Assembly (NCBI GenBank): GCA_023512835.1
Contig: CM042084.1
Location: 48,965,609 to 49,029,608 of the forward strand
Length of the DNA: 64,000 nt
Reading direction: 5' to 3'
Origin: Taxillus chinensis
Taxonomy: Eukaryota; Streptophyta; Magnoliopsida; Santalales; Loranthaceae
The notes beneath the pieces were generated by a model. That model saw only the letters and a program-made list of their open reading frames with translations, did not search any database and was not told where the DNA came from. A program made the translations under genes and the position numbers. The number at the start of each line of letters is the position of its first letter. Positions within the stretch are counted from its first letter, which is position 1. This document shows positions 1 through 10,061 of this stretch, piece by piece.

Positions 1-194
1 AAATCTCACTGCACGTGAAAAGCCCTTCTCACGTGCACTCCCTATTGGGCTCAAACTTTGCCTCTTGCTTGCTCATCAACATACAAGATGATTTAGCCAA
101 ACTGTGTGGAAATAAAACTCCCTAAAACCTAACAATTTCCACCTGAAAAGGCAAACTGACTAACTCCTCACATCCCAAAATACGGGTCATTACA
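1..194 (-). repeat. Tekay-like downstream (3') LTR, truncated by window edge
   Basis: Matches 17666-17869 base for base with few changes, ending TACGGGTCATTACA directly before the PPT. It lacks one 12-base unit of the CACGTGCATTCT repeat that is present at 17700-17711. Only the terminal 194 bases are in the window. Confidence 0.93.
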
Positions 195-209
195 TCCTCT
201 CCCCCTTAA
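195..209 (-). other. Polypurine tract of the Tekay-like element
   Basis: On the minus strand this reads TTAAGGGGGAGAGGA and abuts the LTR end at 194. This is the expected position of the plus-strand DNA primer in a Ty3/Gypsy element. Confidence 0.85.
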
Positions 210-449
210 GACTTTTCGTCCTCGGAAAAGAACAACATGCAAGGAAAACAACACAACAAGCCACAACACCCAAATGGGTCATACACCGCATATTGTACAC
301 AATAGCACATAACACAGTGCCACCATAGTCTATAACCACATGCATCACAATCCATGGAAACACATCCACATGTTACAAGTACCCATCACAAGCACATTTC
401 ATTAACACATTCAATACAAATACACCAGCCAACAGCCACCCCTCCACCA

Positions 450-1750
450 TTAAGAGTGTTCGTCCTCGAACAACTCTGGGTGTTGCTCACGCATCAAAGA
501 CTCCCATTCCCAAGTCTCCTCCTCAATGCCACGGTGCTGCCACAGTACGCGAACCAAAGGAATAGCACGACCCCACAGAAGTTTCTCCCGTTGATCTAGT
601 ATACGGATAGGGGCCTCAACGACGGACATGTCATCCCCAATGTCCGAAGTCCCCCAATCTATCACATGAGTGGGGTCAGGATGATACTTCTGCAATTGGG
701 ACACGTGGAACACGTTGTGCACCCGACTCAATCGCGCTGGCAATGCTAACCGATAAGCTACAGGCCCCACACGAGCTATAATCTCAAAAGGACCAATGAA
801 CCGGGGAGATACTTTAGAACCTCGCCCAAACCGCCGATGTCCACGTTGTGGAGAGACACGGAGAAACACATGATCTCCCACAGAAAACTCCAAAGGTCAC
901 TACCGCTGATCTGCATAGGATTTCGCCGACTCGAGCTAATAACAACCGTTGACGAATCAACTTAACCTTCTCGGTAGCCTCTTGAACCAACCGTGGTCCC
1001 AAAAGAGCTATCTCCCCCCACCTCGGTCCAACACAAAGGTGATCGACATGGTCGCCCATACAATGCCTCAAAAGGAGCCATCCCAATGGAGGCTTGATAA
1101 CTGTTGTTGTAGGCAAACTCCACCAAAGGAAGGTGAGTTGCCCACGAACCCCCAAAATCGAGCACACATGCCCTCAACATGTCCTCCATGGTCTGATTCA
1201 TCCTCTCAGTCTGACTGTCAGTCTCAGGGTGAAAGGCTGTACTCAAGTTAAGCTTTGTCCCCATAGCCTCCTGCAAGCCTACCCAAAAGCGAGAAGTAAA
1301 CTGCGAATCGCTGTCGGACACAATTGATGATGGCACCCCATGCAGTCGCACCACCTCGTTCACATACAGCTGACTTAAGGTCCCAATAGAATCCCGCTCG
1401 TGGATAGCAAGAAAATGGGCCGACTTAGTCAGCCGGTCCACAATTACCCATATCATGTCCTTCCGCCCGGCAGTGGGTGGAAGTCCAGTTACAAAGTCCA
1501 TCGCTATATGGTCCCACTTCCACTCGGCTACTGGCAACGGCTGTAACATGCCCGCATGCCTTTGGTGCTCAGCCTTCACCTGTTGACAAGTGAGGCATCT
1601 CGAAACAAATGCAGCGACATCTGGTTTCATCCCAGGCCACCAAAAGTGTCCCCGAAGCGCATGATACATCTTCGTACCCCCTGGATGCACGGCAAGCCTA
1701 GACTGATGAAACTCCCTCATCACCTCATCCCGGAGAAGAAGCCACTACTA
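450..1750 (-). pseudogene. Integrase and C-terminal chromodomain (Tekay-like pol, 3' part)
   Basis: Integrase inserts the element's cDNA into chromosomes. The segment 962-1723 has the HHCC zinc-binding start ([18 protein letters not shown], then CLTCQQVK) and the catalytic core, with Asp in WDHIAMDF, Asp in IVSDSDSQF and Glu in [12 protein letters not shown]. After a frame break near 900-960, the segment 450-893 gives the usual downstream fold ([15 protein letters not shown]) and a chromodomain ending [18 protein letters not shown], the group I chromodomain typical of Tekay/Del. Chromodomains of this type are thought to steer integration to heterochromatin. The frame is broken at least once, so this copy is inactive. 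Confidence 0.92.
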
Positions 1751-2011
1751 GCTGCCCCTAAAAAGACAACTCATGCTCAGGACCCTCTGTCCATTCCGCA
1801 AATAGCTCACCAGCCTCAATACGGGCACGGAGAACCTCACACTCAATGTCACCCAACTGTCCCTCCCGGACGCGTTGGTACAACTCAGGCACAACAACCA
1901 GAGGACTCAGGACTATCCCACCATCACGAATAACAGGCTGCAGCTGCAACATCGCCAACTGCTCCATCAGCTTCCACTCTCTCACGGCCACCTCAGCCTT
2001 CCCTTTTCTGC

Positions 2012-3890
2012 TCAACGCGTCAGCACAACATTACCCTTGCCCGGGGTATAGGCAAGAGTAAAGTCAAAGGTCTGCAAATACTCCACCCATCTCCTCTGCC
2101 TCAAATTCAAGTCCTTCTGAGTAAAGATGTACTGAAGGCTCTTGTGATCAGAAAACACTATGAACTTCTCCCCCAAAAGGTAATGTTGCCAACTCTTCAA
2201 GGCAAAGATGATAGCCGCCAACTCAAGATCATGGGTAGGGTAATTCTGCTCATGAGGCTTCAGCTGCCTCGACCCATAAGCCACCACACTTTGCTCCTGC
2301 ATAAGCACACACCCCAAACCAACCCTGGACACATCACAATATACCTCATATGGGATATCCTCCCGAGGTAACCTCAACACCGGTGCAGTGATCAAATGGG
2401 TTTTGAGAGCCTCAAACGCCTGCTGACACTTGTCAGTCCACTCGAACTTCACTCCCTTCCGAGTCAACGCCGTCATAGGAGCTGCCAAACGGGAGAATCT
2501 CTCTACAAAACGACGGTAATACCCTGCCAAGCCAAGAAAACTATGAATCTCAAAAACATTGGTTGGCCTTTCCCATGAGGCCACAGCCTCAATCTTGGCT
2601 GGGTCCACCCTTACTCCCTTAGCGGACACCATATGGCCAAGAAAATGGACCTCCTGCATCCAAAACTCGCAATTTCTAAACTTAGCAAACAACCGCTGAT
2701 CCCTCAAGGTTTGCAACACTATGGCCAGGTGTTCCACATGTTCCCTCTCCATCTTGGAATATACCAAGATATCGTCAATAAACACCACTACGAACGAATC
2801 CAAGTATGGAGCAAAGACCTGGTTCATCAAATGCATAAACACGGCTGGCGTATTAGTGAACCCGAAAGGCATCACTACCCACTCATAGCGCCCATACCGC
2901 ACCGAAAAGCGCCTTAGGGATGTCCTCCTCTCTAATCCTTAACTGGTGATACCCTGACCACAGATTTATCTTGGAAAACCACCGGGCTCCACTCAACTAG
3001 TCAAACAGGTCATGTATCCGAGGTAAAAGATACTTGTTCTTCACAGTCACCGAGTTCAGCTTCCTATAGTCAATGCAAAGGCGTAGCGTGCCATCTGCCT
3101 TCTTTGCAAAGAGCACCAGAGCACCCCAAGGTGAGGTACTCGGTCTGATATACCCCTGGTCCACTAATTCCTCTATCTGCCTCTGGAGCTCCCTCAACTC
3201 AGCTGGTCCCATCCGATAAGCCACTTGGGATATCGGTCCAGTCCCCGGTACCAACTCAATAGTGAACTCCACACCTCTTTTAGGAGGTAGACTCCTCAAC
3301 TGGTCAGGAAAGACATCCTGAAATTGGTCAACGATAGCTGGCCACACTCTCTTTTCCAGTTTCCCTTCCTCCGCAAAGGTCAGGGTTGCCAATCTGTGGG
3401 TAATGGCACCCTACTTGTCCAATACTGGCCCAGCTCGACTCGCCTCACAGTCCCACTCCCCCTGCAAGGTGCAAGAGGTCCCTGCAGGTGTCACGAAGGA
3501 TACACGCCACCAATAACAATCTATCTTGGCCTGGAAAGCCATAAGTCAATCCGTACCCAAGATCAGGTCAAAAGTACGCAAGGGCATTACATGCAAGTCG
3601 AAGATTAGCTCCACACTTCCTGTGGTTAACACATAGTCACGGCAAACACGCCGCACCTCAATTATACCCCCAACTAGAGATTCAACAACTAGGGGCCTCG
3701 CTGCCTCCACACAAATCAACCCCAAGCTATCTATCACAAGCTCAGCAACAAAAGAACATGATGCACCCGTATCAAAAATAACAGAAGCTAATGTATGGGA
3801 GATCAAAAGGGTACCTCTAACCACCGATGGTTCGGCTCCACCCTCTGCTGGTGGGGGTGGTAGCTCAGCCTCCTCCTGGTATGTCGCCTC
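2012..3890 (-). pseudogene. Protease, reverse transcriptase and RNase H (Tekay-like pol)
   Basis: The protease has its catalytic motif in VIFDTGASCSFVAE (near 3760-3780). A stop follows at GTD-stop-LMAF, where a Trp codon is usual. Reverse transcriptase begins near 3330 ([19 protein letters not shown]) and runs through [11 protein letters not shown] stop and frame break lie at 2900-3000. It resumes with [17 protein letters not shown] and the catalytic FIDDILVYS. RNase H follows ([13 protein letters not shown], then [17 protein letters not shown]). Domain order and motifs are those of Ty3/Gypsy chromoviruses. Several stops and frameshifts make it non-functional. Confidence 0.92.
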
Positions 3891-3949
3891 CAGCACAAAC
3901 ACCCTCCGTTGGCCCGTGCCACTGGTTGGCTCACTCATTGGGCACTTCC

Positions 3950-5229
3950 AGCCATGGCTGCCTCCAGCTTCAGTCTGCTGTCGCTCCAGCCTTCCCTGGG
4001 GTCGGGTCTGGTTCGATCCGGCTTGACTAGCCTGCCACTGACGAGCTGGTCTCTCTGCTGTTGCATGGAAATTGGCATCACTCCTTGTGCTAGATGTCAT
4101 GCCTCCAACTCCCCTGTTGCCACTCCGGCAAACCCGGCTCAGATGGCCCTCTCGTCCACAACTATTGCATTTCCAGTCTTTCTTTGGACACTCCCTCCTG
4201 AAGTGGCCTTGCTCCCCACAGCAATGACAACCACTAGGGAGACCTCCTACTTGACCTCCCTGTCTGCTACCGCCAAAGCTAGACCTCCCTGGGTGCACCG
4301 ATGTTTGTCCCCTGCTGCGGAAGGAACTATTGTCCCTCTCTTCGGTCTTGGGCCTCTTGGGCCCCGAATCACGTTCAGATCCGCCCTGCAACTGGCGACC
4401 CTGATGGGCTGCCTCCCATCATCCGGCTCTCTCTCGGCGATACGAGCTGTCTCCACAACCTCAGAATAAGTCCTCAAGCGCAAGATTGCCACTCTCTGCC
4501 TAAGGGCTGGCCTAAGGCCCAAAGTGAACTTGTGGGCCTTCAGGTCCTCCTTTGCCACAATCTCGGGAGCAAACCTACTCGAACTCCGGAACTCTCGCTC
4601 ATACTCAAGTACCGTCCTTGATCCTTGTTTTAGGCTGCCAAACTCTTCTCTCTTCTGCCACCTCAAAGACTCTGGGAAGAACTCATCATGGAAGAGCTGT
4701 AAGAACTCCTCCCAAAGCATGAACTGCACCGCACGGCTCCCCGCGACACTCAGCCACCACTCTAGAGCATTCCCCTCTAGCTGCCAAATGGCCAGTCTCA
4801 CCATATCCTCCTCCCGGGGTAGGAGAAAGGAAAACACATGCTCGATCTGTCTCAACCACTGCTCAGCTAACACTGGGTCATCTTCTCCCTTGAACCTTGG
4901 AGGTTGTTCCTTTCGGAACCGTGTCACCACGTCATCTTCTGCACGAATCGGTATACCACTTAGCGAACCCTCACGCTCCCGTGGTAGCTCTCCCACTAGT
5001 GGTGGTGGTGGCACCACCCTCACCGGGCTGCCATCTCGCGGCGCACCTCCTCCCGTACCTCTTGCCGGATACCCTCCCTCAGCTCTCGGACTTCCAGCCG
5101 GATGCCCTCACGTAGCTGTGCTAGCAACAACGCATGTCCTCCAACGGACTGCCCCGCACCTGGGCCCTCATGGGCAGATGACTCATCAGCCACTGCCCCG
5201 GACGCACATGTCACTCTCCTTAGTGGCAT
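3950..5229 (-). pseudogene. gag with two CCHC zinc knuckles (Tekay-like)
   Basis: Gag forms the virus-like particle. The most plausible start is the Met at 5229, in a frame that opens MPLRRVTCASGAVADE. The frame changes near 5020, and the retrotransposon gag domain follows (PPRFKGEDDPVLAEQWL, then WWLSVAG and FLQLFHDEFFP). Another frame change near 4300 leads to two adjacent CX2CX4HX4C knuckles, CHCCGEQGHFRREC and CNSCGREGHLSRVC. At least two frameshifts are visible. Gag runs into the protease without a clear boundary, so the downstream limit is approximate. Confidence 0.88.
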
Positions 5230-5719
5230 TCTTACTACATGAAGAAAGAAGCACAAATGTCAAAATGCGGTCGACAACTATCGAGTTTCACTACCTCTAC
5301 CCCACTATCAAGTCAAGTAGTACATGGCATCACACACATTTCACACATTGCATCAATCAACATTGCACACAGTTCAATTCACAGTGCACACAGCTCAAAT
5401 AAACAAGGACTTTCCCTTGTAGTCATGCTCAAGGTACTTCAAGAAAAATCAGAGTTGCATAGTTCCCACCTTATCACATTAGTCACATTTTTTTAAATCT
5501 TAATCACAATTTTAACAGCTATCCACATCTTCACACATAACAACAAATGCAACTAGTGCCCTAATGCCAATGCATGCAAATCTTACCTCAGGTCTGGTCT
5601 ACCCCAAGTACACCTTAGAGGCTCCAAGAGGACCGTGTTGATCAGGCACGTCCCTCCAGGCTCCTCCAAAGGACTCAAGACAACCAGATCCGCCCACTAC
5701 CCTAAGCCAACTAGACCAT

Positions 5720-5731
5720 GCTCTGATACCA
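5720..5731 (-). other. Primer-binding site (initiator Met tRNA) of the Tekay-like element
   Basis: The minus strand reads TGGTATCAGAGC, complementary to the 3' end of plant initiator tRNA-Met. It lies three bases from the LTR end at 5735, as expected. Confidence 0.9.
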
Positions 5732-5734
5732 TAT

Positions 5735-6756
5735 TGTCACGCCCCGAATTTCCAACCCGAGGAAACCGGTTCGTGACTCCCCTATACCCAACCCGGTGAG
5801 CAAGGGGGTGGATGTACAAAAGAAATATTCATACAGGTCAACGTATATATTCACCACTGATAGTCACAAAGATGTAAATTAAATATCTTTATTAATCTTC
5901 AACCCATAATAAGTGTTCACAACCACACATGTCTATTACATCCCAAATCCTTTTAAAAGATCTCCCCATTGGGTTACATCAATTTCCATAAAATAACAAA
6001 ATCGAAAAGAAACGATAAAGCAAATACAGTCTTCCACCTCGGGATTTCCACCTAACGCATGTAAGTTCCTGAAAGAAAACACATCACAATAGGGGGGGTG
6101 AGCAACCATAGCTCAGTAGGGATCATGTCTCCCCAACCCATCCCATGCTCCTAGCATCTACATGTCATCTGTACAAGTGCAGTGTCGTGATACAATTATT
6201 TCAACAAATATAATAGTAAGCCATCAGCAAGAACAAATATTTCAAACAGCCACATAGGCGAGCACATAAACAGTCTTGGGCTCCCACAGCCACCGGGTTT
6301 CCAAGAGCAGTCCCGGGCTTCCACAGCCACCGGGTTTCACAAAACAGTACACATAGCCTCTCAGCCATAAAACAAAACACTTAGTATGCACACATTCACA
6401 AATGTACAAACCCAGCCACTCAAGCATAGAAACAAACACTTAGCATGCACACCTTTACCAACTCACAATTCTAGCCTTACTGGCATATTATCAAACACAT
6501 ACTGGGCATATTCACACAGGCATTTTATCGAACATTTAACATGCACTGCCCACCCAACATCAGAATCACACCAAAATGCCATTGAAGGCCAACATTCATA
6601 TAGGAGATCACACCTATATGCATTTACATATAAGTATTATAGCAATAACAATAGAAACTTTACAAAATATCCATAGGGCCTAACCCCAGAACAGACCAGG
6701 AAAGATAGAACCCCTACCTTAAAGAAGATCCTCCTTGCTCCCGCGCTAGACGCCGT
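5735..6756 (-). repeat. Tekay-like upstream (5') LTR, PBS-proximal part
   Basis: Starts TGTCACGCCCCGAATTTCC on the plus strand (the LTR 3' end on the minus strand) next to the PBS. It is interrupted at 6756/6757 by the Athila element, whose GCCGT duplication occupies 6752-6756. The rest of the LTR is at 17250-17869, giving an LTR of about 1640 bases when joined. Short ORFs in it look like chance. Confidence 0.9.
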
Positions 6757-7287
6757 TGATAACGTGCATTTATGCCGTTATCCTAGACCTTATATAGGGT
6801 ATTTTAGCGTATATTTTGTACCTATTTGCATGCTATTTTACACATATTTGCTCTAACCCCTAGGAAGACCCTGTTTGGTGTATAGTGTTACTTTTTGAGT
6901 GTTTTTGGCAGGTTTTGGAGCAACCTTTTCCCACACACCTTCGCTAGATCACTCCATACACTCAAAAGGAAGCTATAGGAAGAAGATGGAAGCAAAATGA
7001 AGGCAAAATCAAGGTGCACGTGAAAAGCTTTCTCACGTGCATTCTCATGTGCAAGGATTTTATTGCATGAATGCCTTCTACAACTCAAGAGGAAGCTTTG
7101 GAGCAAATTTGAGTCGAATTGGAGCTGCACGTGAAAAGGGTCTTCTCACGTGCATTCTCACGTGCAGGCATTTTTGAGCTCCAAATGATGTGTTTTGTTG
7201 TTTTAATTATTTTCCTCTAAAGAACTGGGGTCAAATTTGGTGTAGTTTGAGTTTTATTTCGCCTAGAACGTCGAATAGTGTCACTAA

Positions 7288-7307
7288 CCAAAACGACGTC
7301 GTTTTGG
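7288..7307. promoter_or_regulatory. Perfect 20-bp palindrome in Athila LTR U3
   Basis: CCAAAACGACGTCGTTTTGG is self-complementary and lies about 60-80 bases upstream of the TATA box. The same palindrome is at 16258-16277 in the other LTR. The ACGT core is the usual bZIP/G-box-like core; a regulatory role is inferred. Confidence 0.6.
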
Positions 7308-7368
7308 CTGCGACCACATTTATAATTAGGGCACACTTTTTGTAACCCTAATTTGGCCCACTAAATCC

Positions 7369-7376
7369 TATAAATA
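7369..7376 (+). promoter_or_regulatory. TATA box of the Athila 5' LTR
   Basis: TATAAATA followed by GGGG lies in the second half of U3. The 3' LTR has the same box at 16339-16346. It is the likely core promoter for the element's transcript. Confidence 0.65.
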
Positions 7377-8281
7377 GGGGCCTTGGGAGGCATTGTAAAT
7401 CATCTTGAGTGAGAGAATCTGATCTGAGTTCTGAAAAGAACTATAGCCATTGCTAAAAGATCGGATTGTCCTTGGCAAGGAGTGATTTTAGGCAGCAGAC
7501 GCCGGAGTCGTTGGAGGCTAGAGTCTTGGTTCATCTTGGGGTCTTCCTTTATTGTCCTGGTACTGTAATCATGTTCTTTCTTGTAATTGTTATTGCTTAT
7601 GTCATGATTATGGAGTAGTTTTATTCGTCTAGGGGAGCAATGTAGCCCCCAATAAATTGTATTCAGTTTGGTTATGGTTGTTCAATAAAATAGAATTCAG
7701 TTCTTGTTTAATTCACTTGCTTGAATGGAAATGCCTAGTTTATGCAAAATTAGGTAATCTTAGCCCTTGTCTAGGGTAGAACACCAGTGAATTAGATTTA
7801 ATATTGCATGATGGACCAAGTCTGCAACTATTAGATTGTTTATCTACCTTGATCACTTTTATTCACATGGACCAAATGGGATAAAAGCCTTAAATCTATC
7901 TTAGCATGGACCAAATGTAAGATAGGTAGGAGATAATCAACATGAACATAAACTAGAACATAAATCAAGAACAAGAGCCATAACCAGACTATTACAATCG
8001 ATTGGGTGGTAAACATTGTGACCCTAGATCCTTAATCACTGAAATTTCTATACCAATAGCTTGCCAACATTCTGATTTAATCATTTTTCGTTCAAACTAT
8101 GTGTACAACAAAAATCAATTGTCCAGACATAAAATCAACTTATTAGCTTAGTGCTTGCTGCTTAACAGCATTAGCTACCTCCCTGTGGGTTCGACAACCG
8201 GAGTCTTAATACTCCATTTTATTACTTGACTAGTGCACTTGCTGCAAAACCTATAGACACAATTTATACGGGTCAAGTTTT

Positions 8282-8299
8282 TGGCGCCGTTGCCGGGGA
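8282..8299 (+). other. Primer-binding site of the Athila-like element
   Basis: TGGCGCCGTTGCCGGGGA begins seven bases after the 5' LTR end. This is the signature PBS sequence of Athila elements. Confidence 0.9.
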
Positions 8300-8455
8300 G
8301 GCAAGCCAAACGTTGTTAGGACTAAGTGACAATAGGTGCTTACGTTTATTTGTGATCTGGATTGTAAGTTTGCTAGTACGGTGTTACCTGGTATCTCGTT
8401 GGTTTTGCTACTTTGCAGGGGTGCACCATAGGTGTTTGAGAAAATTCCTATGTGT

Positions 8456-10061
8456 ATGCATCACACCAGGGGTGAGCTATTACCATACGATCCCGAAATC
8501 GAACGGACGTTGCGAGAGCAGCGAAGGGCTCAGAGGGTATTAGTTGCAGCTGAATAGTAGTTGGACGGCTTACATACCTTGTGTGAAGAAATCATGGCTG
8601 AAAACAAAGCAAGAGAAGATCAGGGACACAACGGCCAAGGCGGTTATCAGCCGAGGACCTTCATGGATTATGCTAGACCTGTACTATCGGATGAGTATTC
8701 AGGCATTAGAAGGGTGCCGGTCCAAGCAAATAACTTCGAGCTGAAGCCTGCGTTACTGCAAATGGGTGGGCAAGATGCATTCCGAGGCTCGGCACTAGAT
8801 GATCCACACAACCATCTAGCGCGATTCTTGCAAATTTGCGACAACATCAAAATCAATGGAGTCTCGGATGACGCCATTAAGCTGCGACTCTTCCCATTTT
8901 CCCTGAAGGACCGAGCTCTTGGTTGGTTCCAGTCCCTACCTGCTGGCAGCATACACACATGGGACCAAATGGTGGAGAAGTTTCTCTCCAAGTACTTTCC
9001 ACCAACAAGAGTTATTCACTTAAGGAGCCAAATCAATCAATTCACCCAAAGACGGTGATGAGTCGCTATACGAGGCCTGGGAGCAATTCAAAGACTTGGT
9101 TAGGAGGTGTCCTAATCATGGCAGGCCAGAATGGTTACAAGTCGAATCTTTTTATGCAGGTCTGCACGCAAATACAAGGAGCATGATAGATGCAGCCGCT
9201 GGAGGAGCGTTCATGATGATGGAGCCTTCTGCAGCAGTGGAGCTTATAGAGCGAATGGCGTTGTCCAACTACCAATGGTCCAATGACAGACGCCCTAGAG
9301 CTGACCCGGTGGCTGCGGTATCAAATTCATCAAATTCAACTCAGTTCGATGAGTTGACAAGGAAGATGGAGTTACTGACAGAGCAAATGTCGATAATGGC
9401 TGTTTGTATGGAGGGCGGCCCGAATAACCAAAGGCGATTCTTGAAGACGCTGCTGCAGCCCCACTATACGAAGAAGCCCAATATGTTGGGAATCGAGGTG
9501 GAGGATTCCAGAGACAATTTCAGAATCCAAACCAGTACCAGAATCCTCCGCCGCCCAGCAACTTCCAGAATCAGGGAGGACCTCACCAATTTCAACAATA
9601 GCCTTACTTATGGCAAAGGCGAGACTAAGGTCCCTACGACCGGAGCAAGACAAGATGGAGAACATTCTCAGCCACAACTTCCTCCTGGGTTCCAGAAGAT
9701 GCCTCAACAGAAGGAGGAAGATAAAGAGAAGGCGAAGGATGAAGAGATGCGGAATTTCTTTTATCAATTTGCTAAGCAAGCAACTGACCGAATGAGTAAG
9801 GGGGAAACGAGGATTGAGTCCCTTACCACTTCTGTCCAAGATCTTGGGGCTGCCATGAAGAATATAGAGCAGCAGATTAGCCAGCTAGCAAATGCAGTTA
9901 GGCCATCTTCATCAAACACTTTTCCCAGCAATACGGAGGTCAACCCAAGGGAGCAATGCAAAGCTATAATGCTTAGAAGTGGGAAAGAACTACCAGCTGG
10001 AGAGAAGAAAATTGAGCCAACCAAGGAGGAGTCGGAACAAAGATGCCCAGGAGGAAGCTAA
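8456..10061 (+). pseudogene. gag (Athila-like)
   Basis: The likely start is ATG 8456, opening MHHTRGELLPYDPEIERTL, the usual Athila gag start. Two adjacent TAG codons follow at about 8555-8560, with the same frame continuing through LDGLHTLCEEIMAEN. The conserved capsid region is clear (NNFELKPALLQMGGQDAF, LARFLQICDNIKING, LKDRALGWFQSLPAGSI). A frameshift near 9055-9096 moves the rest into another frame (RMALSNYQWSNDR, then a Gln-rich stretch and a helical tail). It is broken by two stops and a frameshift. It would form the particle shell. Confidence 0.88.

Larger units (their letters stand above)
6757..8275 (+). repeat. Athila-like 5' LTR
   Basis: Starts TGATAACGTGCATTTATG and ends TTTATACGGGTCA. 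It holds CACGTG hairpins (7015-7053 and 7126-7166), a perfect 20-base palindrome (7288-7307), a TATA box (7369-7376) and AT-rich downstream sequence. The matching 3' LTR begins with C instead of T at the first base. Confidence 0.93.

Noticed and set aside
3909..5402. Plus-strand ORFs of 186 and 292 codons
   Set aside because: Antisense to the Tekay gag, whose conserved motifs are on the minus strand.
6888..7130. Minus-strand ORF in the Athila LTR, repeated at 15792-16100
   Set aside because: It lies in U3 across hairpins; repetition only reflects the two LTRs.
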